Shown one piece after another: positions 15,920 to 22,215 of a stretch of 22,215 bases of DNA (positions are counted from its first letter, which is position 1; every line of letters starts with the position of its first letter). The translations under genes were made by a program, and so were the position numbers. This stretch comes from JBCBWG01 sp964579305. GTDB taxonomy: Bacteria > Pseudomonadota > Alphaproteobacteria > Rhizobiales > Hyphomicrobiaceae. The stretch is from the NCBI GenBank assembly GCA_964579305.1, contig CAZOGY010000054.1, forward strand, positions 1-22,215, written 5' to 3'. The notes below the pieces were generated by a model that had not been told where the DNA came from, made no database searches, and saw only the letters and a program-made list of their open reading frames with translations.

Positions 15920-16846
15920 CTACCGGCCGCAGTCCCAAACACGGATTTGGCGGCGGATCGAGGGTGGGCCCGGGTCGATGGGGTTGACGGCCATGTCGCT
16001 CAAGGCCTTTGCGCCGAAAAAGCGTTTCCACTCATAACGTTTGAACCCGTGCTGCAACAGATTGCTTGCGCGGGCGCCGCGGTCGAGTGGCGAAACCTCA
16101 CCGAGAACAACCGCTGCCAGATGCCGCCCATCACGTTGCGCGGTCGCGACAATGTTAAAACCGCTGTCGCAAATGAACCCTGTTTTGAGGCCGGTCGTCC
16201 CTGCGAACGTGCGCAAGAGGCTGTTGTGTGAGCGCAAGCGGCGGCGCCCAATCACCATCGTTGGCGTGGCCCAATAATGTGCGTGCTGCGGGAATTCCTT
16301 GACCACCGCCGCAGCCAACAGGGCCAGGTCGCGCGCCGTGGTCACCTGACGCTCATCGGGCAGACCATGCGGGTTGACGAAACGCGACCGCGACATGCCG
16401 AGCCGCGCCGCTGTCTTATTCATCCGCGCGGCGAACGCCTCTACGCTGCCGTCGATGGCTTCAGCGATCATCACGGCAACGTCGTTGGCCGATTTGATGA
16501 TCAACGAGCGCAATGCCAGGTCCATCGGCATTTCGGCACCGACCGGCAGACCGATCTTGCTTGGCGGCTCTTTGTGCGCAGCTTCGCTGACCGGGATCTT
16601 TTGGTCCATTTTCAAGCGCCCATCGGCGAGCGCGCGAAACGCCAAGTACGCCGTCATGATCTTGGTCAGCGACGCCGGATGCCAGCGTTTGTCGGCATCT
16701 TCCGCGTAGAGCACATGGCCTGTCTCGACATCGAGCAGCATCACAGGGCCGGCGTTGGCGGGCGTGTGCAGGGCGCATAGGATCACGCCGAGCGAGACCA
16801 GCGCCGCGACAAAGCCCTGCAACCGGCAATACAAAGATTTGGACAC
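15920..16846 (-). CDS. D-alanyl-D-alanine carboxypeptidase (serine-type, PBP5/6 family, 308 aa)
   Basis: This removes the terminal D-Ala of peptidoglycan stem peptides in the periplasm. GTG 16846 with GGAGGG five to six bases upstream sets the start; the longer open frame is not supported. A signal peptide ends near residue 32 (A-N-A). Active-site motifs of the S11 family are S59-L-T-K62 (general form S-x-x-K), S119-A-N121 and K221-T-G223. The final segment after the catalytic domain is short (about 75 residues). It lacks the usual PBP5 C-terminal beta domain with amphipathic membrane anchor, so the enzyme may be soluble in the periplasm. It ends in TAG. Confidence 0.94.
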   Translation of the reverse strand: MSKSLYCRLQGFVAALVSLGVILCALHTPANAGPVMLLDVETGHVLYAEDADKRWHPASLTKIMTAYLAFRALADGRLKMDQKIPVSEAAHKEPPSKIGLPVGAEMPMDLALRSLIIKSANDVAVMIAEAIDGSVEAFAARMNKTAARLGMSRSRFVNPHGLPDERQVTTARDLALLAAAVVKEFPQHAHYWATPTMVIGRRRLRSHNSLLRTFAGTTGLKTGFICDSGFNIVATAQRDGRHLAAVVLGEVSPLDRGARASNLLQHGFKRYEWKRFFGAKALSDMAVNPIDPGPPSIRRQIRVWDCGR

Positions 16847-17231
16847 AGCAACCCTCCGTCGACCTTCGATTTCTTTAGCGGAGGCGGCGGCTCGGCGAAA
16901 CAGCACAGCGGTCACAGGTTTTGGCCAACGGCCGGGTCCGAGGCTTGCTGGCCGCACCGGCGAACTTTGAGACAAAGCCCGACCGGATCTCATTTTTGGC
17001 GCCCAAAGTCGTCCGCCACTCCAGCCTGGCTTTCTGGTTCCACGGAGGCTGGCCAAGAGGCCGTATGCGCCAGATCGCGCAACGGTCAACAATGCGTTTT
17101 CAGCTTCGCCACACGCCCGCTCGCAGAGCCGTGCCTCACGATGGTGTGATGGGGACTGCGAAACCCGCGTGCCCCTGCTCCGTAACTATAGGGCCGCTCA
17201 TCAGGGGCGGCACGATCAGAAGGGGTCCCAA
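16847..17231. other. Divergent intergenic region between the carboxypeptidase and the small lipoprotein genes
   Basis: These 385 bases separate divergent genes and should carry both promoters. I found no tRNA-like fold, no strong hairpin and no frame with a ribosome site. A short GC inverted repeat (GCCGCTCATCAGGGGCGGC, about 17192-17210) stands about 20-40 bases before the small lipoprotein start and could be a leader hairpin. Confidence 0.4.
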
Positions 17232-17396
17232 ATGCTTTCTCCCGGTGCGGCCATTGCCGCTATTGCCGCAACACTGTTGGCAGCATGTGCACTTGCATTT
17301 GTGAAAACCCCGGCGGCTGGTATCGCAACAACTCAGGCGCCAGTGGCGGTGCCGATGACACCGCAAGCGCAACGCGACCGTAATCCGCGCGGGTAA
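17232..17396 (+). CDS. Small putative lipoprotein (54 aa)
   Basis: ATG 17232 has AAGGGG about seven bases upstream. The peptide begins MLSPGAAIAAIAATLLAAC: a hydrophobic stretch and L-A-A-C, which fits a lipobox. The mature part (about 36 residues) is rich in P, A, T and Q and has no recognised domain. The lack of a positively charged N-region is unusual for a signal peptide, and the hydrophobic run continues past the cysteine (ALAFV), so a simple membrane anchor is the alternative. It converges on the globin gene. Confidence 0.5.
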   Translation: MLSPGAAIAAIAATLLAACALAFVKTPAAGIATTQAPVAVPMTPQAQRDRNPRG

Positions 17397-17529
17397 GTCG
17401 CCGGTGTCATTGGCATGCACTGGACGCAAAGCCAGCCGGCTCGGCGAAGCCCTTGAGAGATGTCGCAAATCTGCCCGCGAACACGGCGTAGCCCGGCGAT
17501 GAAAGCGGCAGTCTTTTTTGGCAATCGGA

Positions 17530-17568
17530 GCGCGTTGCGTGGACAACCAACTCGTCCACCCAACGCGC
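17530..17568. terminator. Strong hairpin between convergent genes
   Basis: An 8-bp arm (17530-17537 with 17561-17568), a C·C mismatch, a 6-bp arm (17539-17544 with 17554-17559) and a 9-base loop stand between the small lipoprotein gene and the convergent globin gene, 23 bases beyond the globin stop. No T-run follows on either strand, so termination without Rho is uncertain. Confidence 0.55.
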
Positions 17569-17590
17569 AATCGCTTGGCCACTATCCGGA

Positions 17591-18040
17591 TTATCTCACC
17601 GTAACGATATCGTTCTGCATGGTTCCCAGCAGGCGCAAAAGCTCGTTACGCTCGCGGCTCGGCACTTTGAATTTGCGCAATGTGCGGTCCAGATCGGCAC
17701 CCATTGCATTAAAATGAGATGCCTTGATGCGGTATTCGCGGTGTGATTCTTTCATGGATCGTCCGGTGTAAACGCATGGCCCGCCCGTTGCCTGGCAGAT
17801 TTGTTCTTTCAAAAGACGCTTAAGCTTTGGGACGCTGGTTTTTCGGAAAAAGAAAAAGTTGATTTTTGGGTTGCGCAAGATGCGCGCGACCAAATCGTCG
17901 ACAACTGCATCGATGGCGGGCTTTCCACCGAGGCGCTCATAGAGTGTTTTCTTCGCGACGAAAGTCGCCTGGGCCGGCAAAACGGCGCCAAGCGAAACAA
18001 TCAGCACAGCGGCAAAGATAGCTCGAAATCTGGCAGACAT
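17591..18040 (-). CDS. Exported truncated (2-on-2) hemoglobin, group I-like (149 aa)
   Basis: Truncated globins bind heme and small gases (O2, NO). ATG 18040 follows a GGA-rich site. Residues 1-25 are a convincing signal peptide (RFRAIFAAVLIVSLGAVLPAQA). The globin part starts at LYERLGGKPAIDAVV (33-47), continues with NPKINFFFF (57-65), the GG-P loop (86-88) and GRSMKESH, where H100 is the proximal heme ligand, and ends with the H-helix region (129-146). The B/CD region FFFF supplies the aromatic heme-pocket residues. An N-terminal export signal is uncommon in this family and suggests a periplasmic globin. It lies 138 bases downstream of lysS in the same direction, with hairpins between, so it may be a separate unit. 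It ends in TAA. Confidence 0.87.
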   Translation of the reverse strand: MSARFRAIFAAVLIVSLGAVLPAQATFVAKKTLYERLGGKPAIDAVVDDLVARILRNPKINFFFFRKTSVPKLKRLLKEQICQATGGPCVYTGRSMKESHREYRIKASHFNAMGADLDRTLRKFKVPSRERNELLRLLGTMQNDIVTVR

Positions 18041-18118
18041 GGCGGGTCCTTTCCTGAGATGCGCACCGCGCCAGCACAAGGCATGCTTGCGCGGCACACC
18101 GCAGGTACGGACCAGCAT

Positions 18119-18153
18119 CGATCGGGTTTCCGATCGCACCGGCAAAGACCGGT
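18119..18153 (-). terminator. Two tandem hairpins after lysS
   Basis: A 7-bp inverted repeat with a GTTT loop (18119-18136, arms CGATCGG/CCGATCG) is followed by a 5-bp one (18138-18153, ACCGG/CCGGT). They stand between the TAG end of lysS and the globin start. No T-run follows. They may end lysS transcription or act as a leader structure before the globin gene. Confidence 0.35.
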
Positions 18154-18178
18154 TCGCCACTTTGAAAAGCGTGGCTGG

Positions 18179-18742
18179 CTATGTCACCAATTCGCCTGCC
18201 AGACCCTTTTTGATGAGCGTGCGGGTGTTTTCGACGCCGTAAAGCTCAATGAATGAGCCGAAACGTGGGCCTTGGGTTTGGCCAAGCAGCACCTCGTAGA
18301 TGGCGCGGAACCAGTCGCGAAGGTTGTCGGCAAAGCCATTTTCCTTGCCAGCCGCGTAGACCAACGATTGCAGTTCCTCGCCCTTGGCATCAGCGGGTGC
18401 CTCAGCAAGAGCCGCATCGAGCGCTTCGAGAGCTGCCCGCTCAGCATCGCTCGGCGCCCGGTACGTTTTTTCCGGCAACACGAAATCGCGATAGTAGGTC
18501 AGTGCATATTCGGCCAGCCGGTCCAGGATCGGTGACGTCTCGGGCGTCGCCTCGGGTGCATAGCGGCCGATGAAGCCCCAAAGCGTGGCTTTGTCCGACG
18601 CATTCGACGCGGACACGAGGTTCAGCATCAGCGCAAACGACACGGGTGCTTCGGCTGCCGGCGGCGTGCCGGTATGGATATGCCAAACCGGATTTTCGAC
18701 CTGCTTGGTCGGCTCCTCGTCAGCGTATTTGCCAAGAAACGT
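18179..18742 (-). pseudogene. lysS: Anticodon-binding half of class I lysyl-tRNA synthetase, separated by an in-frame TAG
   Basis: This is the same reading frame as the catalytic half, directly after the TAG at 18743-18745. It gives 187 codons (TFLGKYADEEPTKQ, then NPVWHIHTG, PVSFALMLNLVSASNA, and a helix-rich C-terminus) and ends in TAG at 18179-18181. This matches the helical anticodon-recognition part of class I LysRS in length and order. There is no ribosome site or start near 18742; internal GTG/ATG at about 18643 would cut inside the domain. So it is not an independent gene: it is expressed only by readthrough, or it is a fragment made silent by the stop, or the stop is a sequencing error. 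Together with the first half the protein would be 537 positions, the usual length. Confidence 0.8.
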
Positions 18743-19792
18743 CTAAATCTCATCGACGGCTTTCGGGATTACGTCGAAGTGGAGTTTTTTTGCCGTCTTT
18801 GGCTTTTGGAACATGAATAGTGACAGGCTTTCCGGCGAGGCATAGGTCAGCCATTCATCAATCGTCAGGCCGTTTCCTTTCGACTTTGAGATTTTTTCTC
18901 CTTTTTCGTCTAGGAACAACTCGTAGCTGAACCCCTCCGGCGGGGTTCCGCCCATGGCCTTGCAGATTTTTGACGACAAGGTCACGCTTTCAATCAGATC
19001 CTTGCCGGCCATTTCGTAATCGACGCCAAGGGCTGTCCAGCGCATGGCCCAATCGGCTTTCCACTGGCATTTCACGCGGCCGCCGGTGACGGGCGTTGCG
19101 ACCTCATCGCCGGTTTCCGGATCGACATAGGTCACCGTTCCCGCATCCAAGTCACGTGCAATCATCGGCACTTGCAGGACTTTGCCCGTGCGCTGACACA
19201 CCGGCAGGAACGGCGAATACGTTTTCTGGCGCTCAGCCCCCAAGGTCGGCAGGATGATATCCATCACCTTGTCGTAGACGGCGAGCATTTTCAAAAGTGT
19301 ATCGTCCATCATCCCAGAGCGATAACACTCGGTTGCGGAGAAAAACTCGTAGTCAAAACCGAACTGGTCGAGAAAAGCCTGCAGCCGCGCGTTATTGTGA
19401 TGGGCAAAACTTTCGTGCGTTCCGAACGGATCGGGCACCGCCGTCAAGGGCTTGTCGAGCGCGTCGGCCAACAGCTCCTGATTGGGCACGTTTGTTGGCA
19501 CCTTGCGCAAACCATCCATATCGTCGGAAAAACAGATCAGGCGGGTCGTGCGGCGGCCCTCGGTCAATACCTCAAACGCGTGGCGAACCATGGTGGTGCG
19601 CGCGACCTCGCCGAACGTGCCGATGTGGGGCAAGCCGGAGGGGCCATAGCCGGTCTCGAAAATGACGGTCTTGGCGCCGTCGGGGTCGATCCGGTCCAGA
19701 CGCTTGATCAGCCGGCGCGCCTCTTCGAACGGCCAGGCCTTGGCGCTGGCCGCGACGGCCGACAATTCCGGTGTGATGGCGTCCTGTGGCAT
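18743..19792 (-). CDS. lysS: Class I lysyl-tRNA synthetase, catalytic half (349 aa to an in-frame TAG)
   Basis: The enzyme charges tRNA-Lys with lysine; the class I form replaces class II in most alphaproteobacteria and many archaea. The start is ATG 19792, with little ribosome site visible. Class I signatures are H56-I-G-T59 inside GYGPSGLPHIGTFGE and the KMSKS-equivalent K300-I-S-K-S304. The product ends …KAVDEI at TAG 18743-18745, and the same frame goes on for the whole anticodon-binding half. A protein of 349 residues would lack tRNA recognition and should not work alone. In relatives I would expect Tyr-Gln or a similar pair at this position; a single CAG to TAG change would explain the stop, but I have not compared sequences. 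TAG also terminates other genes in this window, so genome-wide recoding is unlikely. Confidence 0.92.
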   Translation of the reverse strand: MPQDAITPELSAVAASAKAWPFEEARRLIKRLDRIDPDGAKTVIFETGYGPSGLPHIGTFGEVARTTMVRHAFEVLTEGRRTTRLICFSDDMDGLRKVPTNVPNQELLADALDKPLTAVPDPFGTHESFAHHNNARLQAFLDQFGFDYEFFSATECYRSGMMDDTLLKMLAVYDKVMDIILPTLGAERQKTYSPFLPVCQRTGKVLQVPMIARDLDAGTVTYVDPETGDEVATPVTGGRVKCQWKADWAMRWTALGVDYEMAGKDLIESVTLSSKICKAMGGTPPEGFSYELFLDEKGEKISKSKGNGLTIDEWLTYASPESLSLFMFQKPKTAKKLHFDVIPKAVDEI

Positions 19793-20004
19793 GATGACGT
19801 GCGTCCGTGGGTTTGGGTGGCCGTTCGCGTCCGGTGCGGCCGATGTGATGATTTACGCGGTTTCAGCGCCGCGCGGTTTCCAATATGTCGGGCGAAATGG
19901 CAAGCAAAGCCCGCGCGCATCAACGCGCAACCCAGAGCGGCGCGCAGACACGTGCACCGGATCACACCGCACCGCAGTCCCCGCGGAGCAACGGAGAGGG
20001 AACG

Positions 20005-20424
20005 ATGAGAGGACCGCTTTCGCCGGAACAGGCGCTGATCTTTGCAATGATCACGATGTCGGCGGTCGACAGCACCATGTCGGACGTCGAGTTGCGCCGG
20101 ATCGGCACCATGGTGCGCGAGTTGCCGCCGTTCCGCGATTATGACGATAGCCGACTGATCGAAGAAGCCAAGAGCTGCCAAGAGGTGGTCTCGGGCGACG
20201 ACGGCCTCAAGAACGTGCTTGAGCTGATCGCGGCGTCTCTGCCGGACCATTTGCGCGAGACGGCATATGTGCTTGCGGTTGAGGTCGCGGTGTCCGACCA
20301 TGCGCTGCGCGCGGAAGAACGCCGGTTCCTGGATCTTCTGGCCGCGCATTTACGGATCGGGCGGCTTGCGGCGGCGGCGCTGGAGCGTGGCGCACGGGCG
20401 CGGCACCGGAAAATCAGCGGCTGA
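20005..20424 (+). CDS. TerB-like protein (139 aa)
   Basis: ATG 20005 has GGAGAGGG upstream. The whole protein is helical and follows the TerB/DjlA-N pattern: MSAVDSTMSDVELRRI (19-34) and the related second copy VEVAVSDHALRAEERRFLDLLA, with acidic residues in the metal-binding-like positions. There is no signal or membrane segment, so it is cytoplasmic. TerB domains are found in tellurite/stress modules and also alone in alphaproteobacteria, where the role is unclear. There are no other ter genes nearby. It is divergent from lysS and 55 bases upstream of the MFS gene, so those two may be co-transcribed. Confidence 0.85.
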   Translation: MRGPLSPEQALIFAMITMSAVDSTMSDVELRRIGTMVRELPPFRDYDDSRLIEEAKSCQEVVSGDDGLKNVLELIAASLPDHLRETAYVLAVEVAVSDHALRAEERRFLDLLAAHLRIGRLAAAALERGARARHRKISG

Positions 20425-20479
20425 AGCTGCGCGCGATCACAGCGCACGGTCACAAGCCTCGCGGCAAGGGCAATAAGCG

Positions 20480-21763
20480 ATGGCGGTCGTTGACCAAAAT
20501 ATTCCCGACCTCAGCCGTCCGCAGGCGCGTGCGCGGCTGCATTTTCTGTTCCTCAACATCGGCCATTTCCTCGACCACCTGTTCACGCTGATCTTTGCGA
20601 CGGTGGCGGCACTTGCGCTGGTGCGCGAGTGGGGGCTGAGTTATGCCGAGCTCGTGCCCTACGCGACGCCGGGCTTTGTGGCATTTGGCGTGTTTTCGCT
20701 GCCGGCGGGGTGGCTGGCCGACCGCTGGTGCCGCGAGGGCATGATTGCGGTGTTTTTCATCGGCATCGGGCTTGCCGCGATCGCGACGAGCTTTGCGACG
20801 ACGCCGCTTGAAATCGCGATTGGCCTGTTCGTCGTCGGCGTGTTCGCGGCGATCTATCATCCGGTGGCGCTTGCACTTGTGGCGCAAGAGCAGCGCGGGC
20901 TCGGCATGGCGATCGCGATCAACGGCGTGTGGGGCAACCTTGGCGTGGCGAGCGCGGCGCTGATCAGCGGCTTTTTGATCGACTTGGCGAGCTGGCGTTG
21001 GGCGTTCATTGCGCCGGGGCTGATCTCGATTGGTTGCGGATTGATTTATTTGGCCGCCTTCCACGACCGTATCCCCATGCGCTGGCTGGTGCCGGCGGGG
21101 CGGGACCAGCGGGCGCAATCCGAGGCCCAGAATGGGACTGAGGCGGAGGCGGAGGCGGAGGCGGCGCGTCGGCAGGCGGCATCGGCGCGGGCACTGTTGA
21201 TCCGCGTCACCGCGATCATCTTTTTCACAACCGCGATTGGCAGCTTGATCTTCCAGTCGACGACGTTTGCGCTGCCCAAGGTGTTTGATGAGCGGCTCGG
21301 CGGGATTGGCGCATCGGCGACGGTGGTCGGCTGGCTCGCGTTTATCGTGTTTGCGGTGGCTTCACTGGCGCAGCTTGTGATCGGCAGCCTTCTCGACCGG
21401 CTCGGCCCGCGCACGGTCTTCCTCGGCGTGGCCGTCATTCAGATTGTGTTTTTTGCCGCGATGCCTGGACTGACCGATTGGGCGGCGGTGGCAATTGCGC
21501 TTGGCTTCATGCTCGGCGCGTTCGGGCAGATCCCCATCAACGATTACATGATCGGCCAGATGGCGCGGTCGGACCTGCGCGCGTCGATCTACGGCGCGCG
21601 GTATGTCGTGACGTTCCTGGTTCTGGCGGCGACCTTGCCGCTGATCGCCTGGGTCCATGCGAACTGGGGTTTCGACGTCCTGTTCCGCGGGCTGGCGGCG
21701 GCGGCGGCACTGCTCCTGGTCGCCGTTGCGATGCTGCCGGCACGGTTGCCGCGGGTCGGGTAG
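20480..21763 (+). CDS. MFS transporter, Fsr (fosmidomycin-resistance)-like (427 aa)
   Basis: An inner-membrane secondary transporter with about 12 helices in two halves. ATG 20480 has AAGG about ten bases upstream. The first half has NIGHFLDHLFTLIFATVAAL, GWLADRWCREG (the MFS loop-2/3 basic motif), IYHPVALALVAQ and AIAINGVWGNLGVASAALISG, an order I associate with the fosmidomycin-resistance type. The central cytoplasmic loop (about 205-238) has an Ala-Glu repeat coded by a hexanucleotide repeat. The second half runs ALLIRVTAIIFFTTAIG to the C-terminus, with LIGSLLDRLGPR-type loop residues. The substrate is unknown. The gene ends in TAG and converges on the homocysteine methyltransferase gene 17 bases away. 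Confidence 0.9.
   Translation: MAVVDQNIPDLSRPQARARLHFLFLNIGHFLDHLFTLIFATVAALALVREWGLSYAELVPYATPGFVAFGVFSLPAGWLADRWCREGMIAVFFIGIGLAAIATSFATTPLEIAIGLFVVGVFAAIYHPVALALVAQEQRGLGMAIAINGVWGNLGVASAALISGFLIDLASWRWAFIAPGLISIGCGLIYLAAFHDRIPMRWLVPAGRDQRAQSEAQNGTEAEAEAEAARRQAASARALLIRVTAIIFFTTAIGSLIFQSTTFALPKVFDERLGGIGASATVVGWLAFIVFAVASLAQLVIGSLLDRLGPRTVFLGVAVIQIVFFAAMPGLTDWAAVAIALGFMLGAFGQIPINDYMIGQMARSDLRASIYGARYVVTFLVLAATLPLIAWVHANWGFDVLFRGLAAAAALLLVAVAMLPARLPRVG
21140..21163 (+). repeat. Four perfect GAGGCG hexanucleotide units inside the MFS gene
   Basis: The unit GAGGCG is repeated four times without mismatch, coding Glu-Ala pairs in the central cytoplasmic loop of the MFS transporter. A six-base unit keeps frame if copy number changes, so loop length, not expression, would vary. 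Confidence 0.85.
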
Positions 21764-21780
21764 GCGGGAGGGCTGGCGCC

Positions 21781-22215
21781 TCAGGCGCTTGCCAAGTCCG
21801 CTTGGCCTTCGCCCTCGCGGTGGATGCCCGCGGTGATCTGCTCGCGCAGTCGTGCGATGTGGGCCGGCCCGACTTCGCAGCAACCGCCAACGATCGTCGC
21901 GCCCGACGCGATCCATTGCGCCGCAAATGCTGCATAGGCGTCAGGGTCAAGGTCGTGGCGGGCCTGGAGAACGTCGACCGTTCCGCCCGGGGCCAGGGCC
22001 AACGTGTTGACAAACCCGTTCGCATAGCCGCCGACGGGCACGCCCAGGTCGTTCAAGGCCACGAGGCCGGCGCTGACCGCTTCGGGCGACGAGCAATTGA
22101 TCAACACTGCATCGGCCCCGACATTCAAGACCGCACGGGCGGCGTCTGCCAGCGCTTCGCCGGAGCGCAGCAGCGTGCCGTTGTCATCCTTGACGGTGAA
22201 GCCGATCCAGACCGG
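21781..22215 (-). CDS. Homocysteine S-methyltransferase family protein, C-terminal part (runs off the window)
   Basis: The frame is open to the last base and gives the last 144 residues of the protein, ending in TGA at 21781-21783. It starts PVWIGFTVKDDNG, then has INCSSPEA, whose Cys is one zinc ligand, GVPVGGYANGF, and GATIVGGCCEVGPAHI, which carries the Gly-Gly-Cys-Cys zinc site of this family. These enzymes move a methyl group from a donor such as betaine or S-methylmethionine to homocysteine, making methionine, in the cytoplasm. The GGCCEVGPAHI form is the short stand-alone kind seen in alphaproteobacteria; which methyl donor it uses cannot be told. The start is outside the window. Confidence 0.93.
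   Translation of the reverse strand, partial: PVWIGFTVKDDNGTLLRSGEALADAARAVLNVGADAVLINCSSPEAVSAGLVALNDLGVPVGGYANGFVNTLALAPGGTVDVLQARHDLDPDAYAAFAAQWIASGATIVGGCCEVGPAHIARLREQITAGIHREGEGQADLASA

Noticed and set aside
16847..17092. Longer N-terminus for the carboxypeptidase
   Set aside because: The extension has no signal-peptide character and hides the real export signal; GTG 16846 has GGAGGG upstream.
16847..17231. Possible tRNA or small RNA in the 385-base gap
   Set aside because: No T-loop consensus, acceptor-stem pairing or intrinsic terminator could be found on either strand.
18743..18745. TAG in lysS as evidence of pyrrolysine or a reassigned amber codon
   Set aside because: TAG ends several unrelated genes here, including lysS itself, and no pyl genes are visible.

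Overview
The window looks like a GC-rich alphaproteobacterial chromosome, probably Hyphomicrobiales or a relative. The main clues are a class I (archaeal-type) lysyl-tRNA synthetase, a homocysteine S-methyltransferase of the short stand-alone kind common in these bacteria, GC-rich third codon positions, frequent GTG starts, and palindromic intergenic repeats. The taxonomy is inferred from gene content only. I see no transposase, integrase, CRISPR array, tRNA or rRNA.

Left part (1-7.5 kb). A possible gene tail (3-71) converges on a 193-aa protein of unknown function, with a very regular hairpin between them. Next, on the minus strand, come a 1016-aa four-TM protein with a periplasmic helical domain and a long acidic, proline-rich cytoplasmic tail, and an 851-aa class A penicillin-binding protein that keeps its transpeptidase motifs and has an altered glycosyltransferase motif 1. 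A strong intrinsic terminator follows the 1016-aa gene. The gap at 7079-7763 holds two palindromes and perhaps a 38-aa one-TM peptide.

Centre (7.7-12.4 kb). The most interesting unit is a two-gene minus-strand operon joined by a 4-base ATGA overlap. The first gene encodes a 399-aa protein that seems to carry a winged helix at each end. The second encodes a 1137-aa protein with an AAA/ORC-like ATPase, a middle domain resembling a degenerate restriction-endonuclease fold, and a HerA/FtsK-like ATPase. Its architecture suggests a DNA-translocating or defence/genome-maintenance machine. I cannot name the system. A cluster of GGGACGC-type repeats lies just upstream of it.

Right part (12.7-22.2 kb). 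These are mostly envelope and housekeeping genes: a CAP-domain lipoprotein, a Wzx/MATE-type polysaccharide flippase, three small proteins (one soluble, one secreted, one possible lipoprotein), a D-Ala-D-Ala carboxypeptidase, an exported truncated globin, the class I lysyl-tRNA synthetase, a TerB-like protein, an MFS transporter, and the C-terminal part of a homocysteine S-methyltransferase that runs off the edge. The lysS reading frame is interrupted by an in-frame TAG exactly between the catalytic half and the anticodon-binding half. TAG ends several other genes here, so general recoding is unlikely.

How the genes may work together: the class A PBP, the four-TM protein, the carboxypeptidase, the flippase and the CAP lipoprotein all point to cell-envelope work. 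The winged-helix/AAA-HerA pair stands apart as a DNA-associated module inserted between them, in the same orientation as the PBP and membrane-protein genes.
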